Positions 7,781 through 16,428 of a stretch of 64,000 nt of DNA are shown here, piece after piece (position 1 is the first letter of the stretch; the number at the start of each line of letters is the position of its first letter). The notes beneath the pieces are model-generated. The model was given only the letters and a program-made list of their open reading frames with translations. It did not search any database and was not told where the DNA came from. Where the stretch lies: the NCBI GenBank assembly GCA_017622235.1, contig JAGARN010000007.1, positions 62,001 through 126,000 of the forward strand. Direction: 5' to 3'. The DNA is from Spirochaetaceae bacterium (GTDB lineage: Bacteria; Spirochaetota; Spirochaetia; Treponematales; Treponemataceae). The position numbers were made by a program, and so were the translations under genes.

Positions 7781-8527
7781 CTACAACTGAGCCAAAATCT
7801 GTTTAATAAGAGAAGTCATCCGTTTGCGATGAAAAGAAACTATCTTTTCTGCTCGTTCTGTTGTAGCTTCTGTTCTAGGGTCTTGCCCCACTGTTCCTAT
7901 AATCCAGCCTTCTTTTGGCAAATTTTCCATCTTTACCAATTCTGGATAAAAGTGGCGTGTTATCATTGTTTCATTGGCAGCAGCATGGTCGCACATATAA
8001 CCTTCTCCAATTTCATCTTCTTCTGAAAGACAAGTTAAAATTTTTACGTTAAATTGCTTTTCTAAAAGGTTAGTGTTTTCTTTTGCCCAAGCATTTGCTG
8101 GTCCGTGTCCGTGCATAACTACAACTTTAAAACCAACCCTTGCTAATTGTTTAACCACAGAAAACATCATTTGGGTATAAAGGTCTTTTTCCATAAAGTA
8201 TGCACTGCCTGGAAATTGTTGAGCGTTGTAATAATATGGGCTGTTTTTATCTTCAGAAAGATAAAAATCCATTCCGTAAAGTTCAGAACCATCTTCTTGC
8301 ACTTGTTTGATGTCTGGAGCACAAAACAACATGGGTAAAACAATTCCTCCTACGTCTTCTGCCAAAAGAGAAAACAACTCTTCAGCTTGAATTCCATCTG
8401 CTCCCAAAGGTAAATGTGGTCCATGCCATTCCAGTGTACCAAGAGGAAGGTATGCTACAGGAGCTTGCGTTAGCCGTTCCAAAAAGGCTTCTGGTGTAAG
8501 ATATTTGTATTGAACTTCTGTTTTCAT
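7781..8527 (-). CDS. Creatininase-family amidohydrolase
   Basis: A 248-aa protein with the creatininase signature near residues 27-48 (PLGTLEWHGPHLPLGADG) that supplies the Glu, His and Asp metal ligands. A later HGHGPANA segment and a conserved acidic turn (GEGYMCDHAAANET) are also family features. Members include creatininase and amidohydrolases acting in cofactor biosynthesis, so the substrate cannot be named. AGGAGG lies just upstream of ATG 8527. The radical SAM gene follows after 36 nt. Confidence 0.85.
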   Translation of the reverse strand: MKTEVQYKYLTPEAFLERLTQAPVAYLPLGTLEWHGPHLPLGADGIQAEELFSLLAEDVGGIVLPMLFCAPDIKQVQEDGSELYGMDFYLSEDKNSPYYYNAQQFPGSAYFMEKDLYTQMMFSVVKQLARVGFKVVVMHGHGPANAWAKENTNLLEKQFNVKILTCLSEEDEIGEGYMCDHAAANETMITRHFYPELVKMENLPKEGWIIGTVGQDPRTEATTERAEKIVSFHRKRMTSLIKQILAQL

Positions 8528-8594
8528 AATTCCTCCTGAAATTATTTTATTCCTGAATTATAAAATATGCAATAATAAAGTATACAAAACCCTA

Positions 8595-8624
8595 TTGCTA
8601 TTGATTTTTTTCTCAGATTATAAT
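8595..8624 (+). promoter_or_regulatory. rpsU promoter
   Basis: TTGCTA (8595-8600), 18-nt spacer, TATAAT (8619-8624). The expected start site near 8631 gives a leader of about 40 nt containing a strong SD, a conventional arrangement unlike many neighbours. Confidence 0.65.
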
Positions 8625-8673
8625 AGAATCTCATTTGATTTTCGGTATTCCGAATTCAAGGAGGTGACAAAGT

Positions 8674-8880
8674 ATGGCAACAATCATGGTTGATGAATCC
8701 GAAAACCTAGAAAAAGCAATTAAAAGATTCAAGCGCATGGTTGAAAAAGAAGGTATTATTCGTGAATTCAAAAAGCGTGAATATTTTGTGAAACCTTCTA
8801 CTACAAATCACCAGAAAAAGGTTACTCTTGAGCGCAAACTGTTGAACAAAAAGCGCAAAGCTACAAAGAAAGAATTCTAA
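8674..8880 (+). CDS. rpsU: Small ribosomal subunit protein S21
   Basis: A 68-aa basic protein with the S21 pattern: an N-terminal acidic helix (ENLEKAIKRFKRMVEKEG), then KKREYFVKPS and a Lys/Arg-rich tail (RKLLNKKRKATKKEF). The SD AAGGAGG at 8659-8665 is near-perfect. S21 sits on the 30S platform near the anti-SD and helps initiation on structured SD mRNAs. That role is of interest here because many neighbouring genes appear to lack an SD altogether. Confidence 0.97.
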   Translation: MATIMVDESENLEKAIKRFKRMVEKEGIIREFKKREYFVKPSTTNHQKKVTLERKLLNKKRKATKKEF

Positions 8881-8904
8881 TTTTTAAGCAATTTTTTTGT
8901 ACTG

Positions 8905-8930
8905 GGTTGTCCGTTTGGGCAACCTTTTTT
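8905..8930 (+). terminator. rpsU terminator
   Basis: An 8-bp stem (GGTTGTCC with GGGCAACC, one G-T pair) with a 4-nt loop is followed by TTTTTT. It also reaches the stop codon of the converging ygiQ gene. Confidence 0.85.
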
Positions 8931-10839
8931 ATTTAAGTACGTTAATTAAATCAGGTCGTCCAGCTTCTAGCAGAGCTTCTTTTACAAGATTCTGATTTTC
9001 CGGTTTATTGAATTGTAATAAAGCACGTTGTAATTTGCGTTGACGTGTTCCTTTGGGAACATAAATTGGTTCTAAGTTATGCGGGTTTAATTCTGTATAA
9101 TACATACAAGTTGCAAGGCTTCCCGGCGTTGGGTAAAAATCTTGCACTTGGTCTGGAACAAAGCCTGTTTGCTTTAGGTAAAGGGCAACTTCAATGGCTG
9201 CATTTAAGTCTGCACCAGGATGACCGGCAATGTAGTAGGGTACAAGATATTGCTTTTTGCCAAGTTCTTTGTTTATTTTTGCATATTCACTGGCAAAGTT
9301 TTGATAAATTTTATGGTTGCTTTTTTGCATGAGGTTTAAAACTTTGTCGCTAACGTGTTCCGGGGCAACTTTGAGCTGACCCGAAATATGATGTTCGCAA
9401 AGTTCCCGAAAAAATGTTTTGTTTTTATCTAACATTAAGTAATCGAAACGGATACCACTTCTTATAAAAACTTTCTTTACCTTTGGCAATGCTCGTAGTT
9501 TTCGAAGTAATGTCAAATAATCCTTGTGATCTGCCTCTAAATTAGGACAGGGAATAGCACCAAGGCAGGATTTATTTGTACAGGAACCGACTTTTTTTTG
9601 CTTAGCACACGCATCCTGTCTAAAATTTGCAGTTGGTCCGCCAACATCATGAATGTAGCCTTTAAAGTCTGACTCTTTTGTTAAAGAAATAGCCTCTTTA
9701 ATAAGGGATTCGTGACTTCTGCACTGGATTCTTTTACCTTGATGAAAGGCTATTGCACAAAAGGCACAAGCTCCAAAGCAACCACGGCAACTTACCAAAG
9801 AGAATTTTACCTCGGATAATGCTGGAACACCAGTTTTGCCATTTGAAGCAGGTTTTTCATAATCTGGATGCCATCTGCGTGTAAAAGGTAGTTCAAATAC
9901 AGAGTCAAATTCATCTGTTTGTAATGGTAGTGCTGGTGTTTCTTGTACAACAAAGCGGTCTTCACTTTGTTCGATAAGAATATGTGCAGAAATTGCATCT
10001 GTGTTTGCTTCTTGAATTAGATAGGATTTTGCAAAGGCGATACGTCCTTCTGTGGTAGTTTTTGAAACTTCTGCAAAACTTGGCAAACGTAAACTTTCTT
10101 GCCATACATTTTTGCTGTTATAGCTACCACTGGGCAACTCTGATTCTTTACCAGTACGCCAGCAAGTTCCTTGAATTCCTCGAAGAAAAGTTAAGTCTTT
10201 ACTTTCTACCTTTTTTTCTTTAGCTTTTTCAGCTAATTTTTGTGCAATCTGAATAAGGGGTCTTTCGCCCATACCGTATATTAAAATGTCTGCCTTTGTA
10301 TCCAACAAAATTGAACGGCGTACCGTATTTGACCAATAGTCGTAGTGAGCTGTGCGACGTAAGCTAGCTTCTATTCCTCCGATTATGATAGGTACACCTT
10401 TGTAAGCTTGGCGAATTTTGCTACAATATGTTATAAGTGCTCGGTCTGGTCTGTGTCCTACTTCTCCGCCATGAGAATATGCATCTTGTGAACGAGGTTT
10501 GTTGTTTGCAGTATAGTTCGCCACCATTGAATCCATAGCTCCGGCTGATACTAAAAACGCTAATCTTGGCCGTCCCAGTTTTGTAAAGTCGTAGGTATTA
10601 TTCCAATCAGGTTGGGTAATTATGCCAACGCTATAGCCTTTGTTTTGTAGTACTCGTCCAAGTAATGCTGCTGCAAAACTTGGATGATCAACGTAGGCAT
10701 CACCAGAAACAAAAACGAAATCTAATTGTTTAATGCCAAGTTCAATCAAATCACTAGGTTGTGTTGGTAAAAACATATTTCTTTTAAAAGGTTCTTTTTT
10801 TTTAGTTTTATTACTTTTGTGGCAAGTTTTGCTTTTCAT
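8929..10839 (-). CDS. ygiQ: YgiQ-family radical SAM protein
   Basis: A 636-aa member of the UPF0313/YgiQ family. It has an N-terminal cobalamin-domain-like half (FVSGDAYVDHPSFAAALLGR, then IIGGIEASLRR) and a radical SAM motif C-x3-C-x2-C in CRGCFGACAFCAIAFHQG near residue 350. The C-terminal half is typical of the family (LKVAPEHVS, PYYIAGHPGA, DFYPTPGS). The reaction is unknown. ATG 10839 has no SD; instead TATACT (10846-10851) with an extended TGc lies 6 nt upstream, so the mRNA is probably leaderless. Confidence 0.93.
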   Translation of the reverse strand: MKSKTCHKSNKTKKKEPFKRNMFLPTQPSDLIELGIKQLDFVFVSGDAYVDHPSFAAALLGRVLQNKGYSVGIITQPDWNNTYDFTKLGRPRLAFLVSAGAMDSMVANYTANNKPRSQDAYSHGGEVGHRPDRALITYCSKIRQAYKGVPIIIGGIEASLRRTAHYDYWSNTVRRSILLDTKADILIYGMGERPLIQIAQKLAEKAKEKKVESKDLTFLRGIQGTCWRTGKESELPSGSYNSKNVWQESLRLPSFAEVSKTTTEGRIAFAKSYLIQEANTDAISAHILIEQSEDRFVVQETPALPLQTDEFDSVFELPFTRRWHPDYEKPASNGKTGVPALSEVKFSLVSCRGCFGACAFCAIAFHQGKRIQCRSHESLIKEAISLTKESDFKGYIHDVGGPTANFRQDACAKQKKVGSCTNKSCLGAIPCPNLEADHKDYLTLLRKLRALPKVKKVFIRSGIRFDYLMLDKNKTFFRELCEHHISGQLKVAPEHVSDKVLNLMQKSNHKIYQNFASEYAKINKELGKKQYLVPYYIAGHPGADLNAAIEVALYLKQTGFVPDQVQDFYPTPGSLATCMYYTELNPHNLEPIYVPKGTRQRKLQRALLQFNKPENQNLVKEALLEAGRPDLINVLK

Positions 10840-10902
10840 TTTTTCAGTATAGCATAAATGAAACAGTTTTGCAGAATAAAAATATTTTCAAAAACTTTAT
10901 GG

Positions 10903-10912
10903 AAACCGGTTT
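10903..10912. promoter_or_regulatory. Second, shorter LacI-type site
   Basis: AAACCGGTTT is a 10-bp palindrome identical to the core of the operator at 11185-11200 and about 280 bp upstream of it. The two could be bridged by a looping tetramer, as in other LacI-family systems. Confidence 0.5.
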
Positions 10913-11046
10913 GTACATTTACAATGCAAAGACATTTCCTAAAAAATATTTCTAAATTACTCTGTATTTTTTTGTTTTTTTTTATAATTTTTTTTGGGGT
11001 AAATTTTTAAAAAACTGCGGATGCTTTTATTTGGTATCATAACTTA

Positions 11047-11080
11047 TTGTATTATATATAAATAAAATAATATAATACAA
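11047..11080. repeat. Long AT-rich inverted repeat
   Basis: Two perfect 11-bp arms (11047-11057 and 11070-11080, TTGTATTATAT and its complement) enclose a 12-nt AT-only loop. Flanking bases extend the symmetry imperfectly (ATTTGGTAT near 11029 and AATATCAAAT near 11085). Function unknown; it lies about 65 bp upstream of the -35 box of the ABC operon. Confidence 0.6.
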
Positions 11081-11143
11081 AAACAATATCAAATTTATAA
11101 TTTTTTTGCAGAGAAAAAAGTAAATTTTTTTTTAAAAAAAATC

Positions 11144-11172
11144 TTGACATAATGATACTTATGATTTATCTT
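11144..11172 (+). promoter_or_regulatory. Promoter of the sugar ABC/GH5 operon
   Basis: Consensus TTGACA (11144-11149), a 17-nt spacer and TATCTT (11167-11172). The expected start site near 11179 lies just upstream of the operator palindrome. Confidence 0.8.
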
Positions 11173-11184
11173 GGAACAAGGTTG

Positions 11185-11200
11185 TAGAAACCGGTTTCTA
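11185..11200. promoter_or_regulatory. LacI-family operator
   Basis: TAGAAACCGGTTTCTA is a perfect 16-bp palindrome with the central CG typical of LacI/GalR-family operators. It sits at about +6 to +21 of the predicted transcript, where a bound repressor would block transcription. The SD (CAGGAGG) follows at 11208-11214. No LacI-type regulator gene is in the window. Confidence 0.8.
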
Positions 11201-11219
11201 AATTACTCAGGAGGTTAAT

Positions 11220-12548
11220 ATGAAAAGGTTTGTGGTAATTGCATTAACATTGTTAATTTGTGTTTCACTGTTTGCAATTGGAAACAAAGAACAGGCTAGT
11301 ACGGAAATTCCGGCTAATCCAGCAGATTTAAAAGGTGATATTATTGTTTTACATCACCGTACAGATTTTGAGGATAAGTTTGAAGAATATAAAGCTGCTT
11401 TCAACAAAATTTATCCAAATGTAAACGTTGAGTTTGAGGCTGTAACAGATTATGCTGGAACAGTGCGTACTCGTATGTCTACAAAATCTTATGGTGACTG
11501 TTTAATGGTTGTAACAGCTCCACCTACGCCAGAGGATTTGAGCAGATTTTATGAGCCACTTGGAACAACAGAAGAATTGTTCGCACAGTATGATTTCTTA
11601 GAATCAGCACAGCAGTATTATTTTGACGGTAAAGTTTATGCTCTTCCTGTTAATGCTAATACCGGTGGGTTAATGTATAACAAACAAGTATTCAAAGAAG
11701 CTGGAATTACAAAAATGCCAACATCATCAGAGGAATTCTATGCTTGTCTTGAAAAGATTAAAGCAAATACAGACGCTACTCCAATGTTCATGAATTACCC
11801 TTCAAAGTGGACATTAACTCAGTGGGAAGGTGGACGTTTTGCTTATAGTGGTGACCCTGACTGGGGAAACAAAATGATTCACATGGATAATCCTTTCTCT
11901 CCTGGAATGCCACACTATGAACTTTATAAAGTTATGTACGAAGTTGTAAAACGTGGTTTATGTGAAAAAGACTTATTGACATCAGACTGGGAAAAATCAA
12001 AACAGGATTTCGTTGATGGAAAAATTGGTGTTATGAACTTAGGTTCTTGGGCTATCTCTCAGTTTAGAGATGTTGCAACAGCTTCCGGCTACAATCCAGA
12101 CGAAATTGTTGGATATATGCCTTATCCAGTAAGCCACAATGGTAAAGTTTATGCTGAACCAGCTTTGGACTATGGAATTGGTGTAAATAAATACAGCGAA
12201 AATAAGGCAGCTGCTATTGCATGGGCAACTTGGTTTGCAAATCAATCTGGCTACGCAGTTGATAACGTTGCTATTCCTGCTGCAAAGGGATCTACTTTCC
12301 CTGCTGTATTAGACAGTTTTGCTGAACTTGGTGTTGTATATGATACATCTAATCCTGCAAAAGCTGGAGAAGAAGGTTTGTTCGATAAGATTGACAGTGA
12401 ATCTGAGGTTGGTTTGTGGCAAGACCCACAGAAAGTTCGTATCATTGACGCTGCAATGGGAACAACAAAAGAAACATTCGATGATATTATGGCAGACTGG
12501 AATGCTCGCTGGGCAAAAGCTCGCAAAGATTTAGGTATAACTCCGTAA
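11220..12548 (+). CDS. Sugar ABC transporter substrate-binding protein (CUT1)
   Basis: A 442-aa extracellular solute-binding protein family 1 member. The N-terminus MKRFVVIALTLLICVSLFAIG is a signal peptide followed by GNKEQAS, a form common in treponemal exported proteins. I see no clear lipobox Cys after it. The body has family features such as a clamp-forming VNANTGGLMYNKQVFKEAGI. AGGAGG lies 6 nt upstream of the ATG. Two permease genes and a GH5 gene follow. No ATPase gene is present, so a shared MsmK-type ATPase elsewhere is inferred. The ligand is probably a beta-linked oligosaccharide, judged from the GH5 partner. Confidence 0.9.
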   Translation: MKRFVVIALTLLICVSLFAIGNKEQASTEIPANPADLKGDIIVLHHRTDFEDKFEEYKAAFNKIYPNVNVEFEAVTDYAGTVRTRMSTKSYGDCLMVVTAPPTPEDLSRFYEPLGTTEELFAQYDFLESAQQYYFDGKVYALPVNANTGGLMYNKQVFKEAGITKMPTSSEEFYACLEKIKANTDATPMFMNYPSKWTLTQWEGGRFAYSGDPDWGNKMIHMDNPFSPGMPHYELYKVMYEVVKRGLCEKDLLTSDWEKSKQDFVDGKIGVMNLGSWAISQFRDVATASGYNPDEIVGYMPYPVSHNGKVYAEPALDYGIGVNKYSENKAAAIAWATWFANQSGYAVDNVAIPAAKGSTFPAVLDSFAELGVVYDTSNPAKAGEEGLFDKIDSESEVGLWQDPQKVRIIDAAMGTTKETFDDIMADWNARWAKARKDLGITP

Positions 12549-12563
12549 GTTTCGTTTAATTAC

Positions 12564-12600
12564 ACAGTACGTTTGGTTAAAGTTTGGCTAAACGTACTGT
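12564..12600 (+). terminator. Intercistronic hairpin after the binding-protein gene
   Basis: A 13-bp stem (ACAGTACGTTTGG with its near-perfect complement, one G-T pair) is followed by TTTCTTTTTC. It sits between the binding protein and the first permease. It may act as a partial terminator or RNA-protecting stem that keeps the binding protein in excess. Confidence 0.75.
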
Positions 12601-12637
12601 TTTCTTTTTCTTATTTGAATAATTTGGAGTGGTGATA

Positions 12638-13513
12638 ATGAAACGGTTTTCAGAATTAACTTATAGAAAACAACAAAAAGTGGTTGCCTTTTTGTTTTTG
12701 TTAGTTCCTGTTGCTTTGACTATAATTTTTGGTTATCTTCCATTTGTTAGTATGATTGAATATAGTTTTATGCGTTGGGACGGAATGGGAGACAAAGAGT
12801 TTATTGGTCTTAGAAATTATGTTGATGCATTAACTCGCCCAGAAAACTATCGTGTTTTTAAGGTTGCATTGTACTATTTGGCTGCCTCTGTTGTTCAGAT
12901 TGGATTGGCATTATTTTTTGCAACTATTTTGTCTTTTAATTTGAAAGGAAAATCTTTCTTTAAGGGTGTTTTGTTTTTTCCTTATCTTATAAATGGTGTT
13001 GCTATTGGACTTATTTTCTTGTATTTCTTTCGAGATACGGGAACTCTAAATACATTTTTGAAATTTCTTGGATTTAAGGGTGAAACTTTGTGGCTTACAG
13101 ACCCGAAACTTGTAAACTGGTCTATTGCATTTACATCTGTTTGGCGTTACATGGGCTACAATATGATTATGTTCCTTGGAGCTATTCAATCTATTCCTGC
13201 TGAAATTTACGAAGCTGCTGAATTGGACGGAGCAAATTATTGGGACGTTTTCTGGCATATTATTCTAAAAACAATTATGCCAATCGTAAAATTAATGGTA
13301 ATTCTTTCTATCACGGGTTCTTTGAGTGCTTTTGAAACCCCGTATATTATGACAGGTGGTGGAAACGGAAGTGAAACCTTTGTAATTCGCACAGTTGATA
13401 CTGCTTTTAAGTATAACAAAATAGGTCTTGCTTCTGCCATGGCCATAATTTTAACAGTCATCGTTTTGATTGTTACTGCAATTCAAGAAAAATATTTTAA
13501 GGTGGAGGACTAA
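12638..13513 (+). CDS. Sugar ABC transporter permease (MsmF/UgpA type)
   Basis: A roughly 291-aa membrane protein with six predicted transmembrane helices. The ATPase-contacting EAA loop is present (EAAELDGANYWDVFWHI). ATG 12638 is chosen over the in-frame GTG 12629 because GGAG at 12626-12629 lies 8 nt upstream of it. It is the first of a pair of CUT1 permeases forming one importer with the preceding binding protein. The next gene begins 1 nt after its stop. Confidence 0.92.
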   Translation: MKRFSELTYRKQQKVVAFLFLLVPVALTIIFGYLPFVSMIEYSFMRWDGMGDKEFIGLRNYVDALTRPENYRVFKVALYYLAASVVQIGLALFFATILSFNLKGKSFFKGVLFFPYLINGVAIGLIFLYFFRDTGTLNTFLKFLGFKGETLWLTDPKLVNWSIAFTSVWRYMGYNMIMFLGAIQSIPAEIYEAAELDGANYWDVFWHIILKTIMPIVKLMVILSITGSLSAFETPYIMTGGGNGSETFVIRTVDTAFKYNKIGLASAMAIILTVIVLIVTAIQEKYFKVED

Positions 13514-13514
13514 G

Positions 13515-14411
13515 ATGGCTTCTACGTTAGTTAAAACTGCTGGAGGAAAAAAAGCCTCAATAACAAATTTTGTAAGAACTCATGGAACGGCTTACATCAT
13601 TTCTACAGCTGTAAAGTATACTTTGCTAATTTTAATGTCTCTGATAATTATATTACCGATTTTGGTTATATTTTTTGGTGCATTCAAAACTGGAACAGAG
13701 TTTAACTCAACAGGTGCATTTGATTTACCAAAGCAATGGCAATTTGAAAACTTTTTGACTGTTTGGCAAAAAGGTGATATGGGAAAAGCTTTTTTTAATA
13801 CTGTAGTAATGATTGCTTTAACTTGTGCTGGTTCCATTATGACTGGAACAATGGCTTCTTATGTTTTGCATCGTTTTGATTTTAAGGGTAAAAAGCTAAT
13901 AAAAAATCTTTTTTTATGGATTGTTTTAATTCCAGGAACAACAGCTCAGGTTGCTAGATTCCAAATTGTAAATGCTCTTGGTCTGTATAATACAATGGCT
14001 TGTCCGATTATTCTAGCTGTTGGTACTGATATTATGGCGATATATATATATCTGCAATTTTTGGACAGTATACCACTTTCATTGGATGAATCTGCTATTA
14101 TAGATGGTGCAGGATATTTTAGAGTTTACTTCCAAATTGTAATGCCCTTGTTAAAACCAGCAACAATTACAGTTTTGATTATCAAAGCGATTGGTATGTA
14201 CAACGACTTTTATACACCATTCTTGTATATGCCAAAAAAATCCTTAGTTGTAGTTTCTACAGTTTTATATAAGTTCAAAGGTCCTTATGGAAGTCAATGG
14301 GAATTAATTTGTGCTGGAATTGTAATTGCAATTATTCCAACACTTATAATCTTCTTGCTTTTACAAAAACAAATTTATAACGGCATGGTAAACGGAGCAG
14401 TAAAGCAGTAG
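13515..14411 (+). CDS. Sugar ABC transporter permease (MsmG/UgpE type)
   Basis: About 298 aa with six predicted helices and the EAA loop DESAIIDGAGYFRVYFQIVMP. GGAGGA at 13504-13509, inside the end of the preceding gene, lies 5 nt before ATG 13515 and decides the start. A longer frame reaching 13470 overlaps the first permease and lacks an SD. It pairs with the preceding permease. Tandem TATATATATA at about 14041-14050 is an ordinary part of the coding sequence. Confidence 0.92.
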   Translation: MASTLVKTAGGKKASITNFVRTHGTAYIISTAVKYTLLILMSLIIILPILVIFFGAFKTGTEFNSTGAFDLPKQWQFENFLTVWQKGDMGKAFFNTVVMIALTCAGSIMTGTMASYVLHRFDFKGKKLIKNLFLWIVLIPGTTAQVARFQIVNALGLYNTMACPIILAVGTDIMAIYIYLQFLDSIPLSLDESAIIDGAGYFRVYFQIVMPLLKPATITVLIIKAIGMYNDFYTPFLYMPKKSLVVVSTVLYKFKGPYGSQWELICAGIVIAIIPTLIIFLLLQKQIYNGMVNGAVKQ

Positions 14412-14413
14412 TT

Positions 14414-15421
14414 ATGAAAAACTGGTACGGATTTAATATGTTGTGGATGTACACAACAGAAGGCAGAAAAGATTTTTCTCCAAAGGATATCCATATAGAA
14501 GAGAATGAACTTGATTTTATATGTGATATGGGCTGCAATTTTATCCGTTTGCCTATAGACTACCGTTTTTTTGTTAAAGATTTTGATTATGGCAGCACAG
14601 ATGATAAAATGCTGTGTTGCCTAGATTCTTGTCTTAAAGCAATTATTTCTAGAGGATTGCACTGTTCCCTAAATATTCACAGAGCTCCTGGTTATTGCAT
14701 AAATGGAGCAGAAACAGAAAGGCATAATCTTTGGAAAGACAAAGAAGCCCAAGACGAGTTTGTGAGACTTTGGAAAGATTTTGCAATTCGATATTCAAAT
14801 TACAATGAAAATCAACTTAGTTTTGATTTATTAAATGAACCACCAAATATCAACCAGTATGGAATGACAAGAGAAACTCATAAATCAATTATGGAAAGGG
14901 TAATTTCAGCTATAAAAAGAGAAGATTCAAAACGAACCATAATAATTGACGGGCTTGGTGGTGGAAATCTTGCTATGCCAGAAATGGCAAAATCTGGGGT
15001 AATTCACAGTACTCGTGGATATCAACCAATGGCTTTAACTCATTATGAGGCTTCTTGGTGTGAAGATACAAAGGGTTTGGAAGCTCCCATTTATCCTGGT
15101 ACAAACTGGGATAAAAAAACTTGGACAAGGGAAACACTTGTTGAACACTACAAACCTTGGAAAGAAGTTGAAAAACAAGGTGTAAAAGTTCATGTTGGGG
15201 AATGTGGTTGTTACAACAAAGTGGACAATACTCTTGCTCTAAATTGGTTTAAAGATCTTTTTTCTGTTTATTCAGAATTAGATTGGGGTTTTGCCTTGTG
15301 GAATTTCAAAGGCGATTTTGGAATCGTTAGTCATAATCGCAAAAACACAAGGTGGGAATCCATAAAAGGTTTTTCTGTGGATAGAGATTTATATGAATTA
15401 ATGAAAGCTATTATCAAATGA
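14414..15421 (+). CDS. Cytoplasmic GH5 glycoside hydrolase
   Basis: A 335-aa GH5 (clan GH-A) protein with no signal peptide. Both catalytic glutamates are visible: the acid/base E142 in LLNEPPN and the nucleophile E263 in HVGECGCYNK. A conserved RLPIDYRFF (45-53) and NIHRAPGY (87-94) also fit the fold. It starts 2 nt after the second permease, so it is very probably co-translated with the importer. I infer that it cleaves an imported beta-1,4-linked oligosaccharide in the cytoplasm. The sequence does not distinguish gluco- from manno-oligosaccharides. Confidence 0.9.
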   Translation: MKNWYGFNMLWMYTTEGRKDFSPKDIHIEENELDFICDMGCNFIRLPIDYRFFVKDFDYGSTDDKMLCCLDSCLKAIISRGLHCSLNIHRAPGYCINGAETERHNLWKDKEAQDEFVRLWKDFAIRYSNYNENQLSFDLLNEPPNINQYGMTRETHKSIMERVISAIKREDSKRTIIIDGLGGGNLAMPEMAKSGVIHSTRGYQPMALTHYEASWCEDTKGLEAPIYPGTNWDKKTWTRETLVEHYKPWKEVEKQGVKVHVGECGCYNKVDNTLALNWFKDLFSVYSELDWGFALWNFKGDFGIVSHNRKNTRWESIKGFSVDRDLYELMKAIIK

Positions 15422-15482
15422 AATATGTAAAAATATTTAGTAGATACATATTGCACTGTTTTTTGTTAAAAAGCAATGCAAA

Positions 15483-15536
15483 GGGCTGTCTAAGAAAGTT
15501 TTTTTTAGGCAGCCCCTCCTCCTCTTTTTTATAGAC
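15483..15536 (+). terminator. Terminator of the ABC/GH5 operon
   Basis: GGGCTGTCTAA (15483-15493) pairs with TTAGGCAGCCC (15505-15515) with one G-T pair. Pyrimidines and CTTTTTT follow. The rest of the 238-bp gap to the next gene shows no further feature that I can support. Confidence 0.85.
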
Positions 15537-15659
15537 AAGAAAAATATTTTACTTTATATTGATTTAAGCAAAAGCAAAAACAGTATTTATTGATTCTTTG
15601 ATGACTTTTTTGCAAAATTTTCTGTTGCTATTGCCAAAATTTTTTTCAGGAGAAAACAA

Positions 15660-16406
15660 ATGACAGACGTAAAAGAGAAGTGGGCTTTAATTACTGGTGC
15701 AAACAGAGGAATAGGATATAGAATTGCAAAAACTATGGCTCAGTATGGATGCAATTTGATTTTACATTCAAGAAGCAAAGCCCATACAAAATCCGTTCTA
15801 AACGAAGTATTGAATATGGGTGTAAAGGCTTACGATGTTGAAGCAGAGCTTTCTGAGCCAAAAGAAGTTCAAAAAATGATTGATGAAATTAATGCAAAGG
15901 GCACTCAAGTTGATATTTTATTTAATGATGCAGCTGTTCAAATTGCATATCGCACAGATTATTATAAAACTCCAGTAGAAGATTATACTCAAAGTTTTTT
16001 AATTAATACTATTGCACCAATGATGCTTTGCTACGCTTTTATTCCACCTATGATAGAACGAGGCTTTGGTCGAGTAATCAACACTACTAGTGGAATAAAA
16101 AATGAACCAGAACAGGCTGGTTATAGTGCAAGTAAGGCGGCATTAGATAAGGTGACTAACGACCTTGCTGGCAAACTTGACGGAACAAATGTTACAATAA
16201 ATTTAACTGACCCAGGTTGGTGTAGAACGGATTTAGGTGGACCGAACGCCCCAAACGACCCAGACAGCGTAATTCCCGGAATTGTTGTTGGAGCTTTTGT
16301 TGATGACAAAATCAGTGGAAGGAACTTGGGAGCTCAAAACTTTGTGGGAATGACTTTAGAAGCGGCTGTTGAAAAAGCTAAATCTTTTCCAAAGTTATTT
16401 TTGTAA
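15660..16406 (+). CDS. Short-chain dehydrogenase/reductase (SDR)
   Basis: A classical SDR of 248 aa. It has the TGANRGIGY nucleotide loop near residue 13, an NDAA in place of the usual NNAG, a catalytic Ser in NTTSGI and the Y-x3-K of GYSASKAA near residue 157. Specificity cannot be predicted. An AGGAG lies 7-8 nt before ATG 15660. It follows the GH5 operon but is separated from it by a terminator. Confidence 0.88.
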   Translation: MTDVKEKWALITGANRGIGYRIAKTMAQYGCNLILHSRSKAHTKSVLNEVLNMGVKAYDVEAELSEPKEVQKMIDEINAKGTQVDILFNDAAVQIAYRTDYYKTPVEDYTQSFLINTIAPMMLCYAFIPPMIERGFGRVINTTSGIKNEPEQAGYSASKAALDKVTNDLAGKLDGTNVTINLTDPGWCRTDLGGPNAPNDPDSVIPGIVVGAFVDDKISGRNLGAQNFVGMTLEAAVEKAKSFPKLFL

Positions 16407-16428
16407 TTCTAGTTACCTTTGATTTTAA

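Larger units (their letters stand above)
10840..11219. other. 380-bp regulatory intergenic region between ygiQ and the sugar ABC operon
   Basis: Non-coding and very AT-rich. It holds the leaderless ygiQ promoter at its left end, an AAACCGGTTT half-operator at 10903-10912, a long AT-only-style inverted repeat at 11047-11080, and a consensus promoter followed by a perfect 16-bp operator near the right end. No RNA gene was recognised. Confidence 0.7.

Noticed and set aside
14041-14050. TATATATATA as a possible promoter or phase-variable tract
   Set aside because: It lies deep inside the second permease gene and encodes Ile-Tyr-Ile-Tyr in frame.
15422-15659. Small RNA or riboswitch before the SDR gene
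   Set aside because: Apart from the operon terminator I see no conserved aptamer-like structure.
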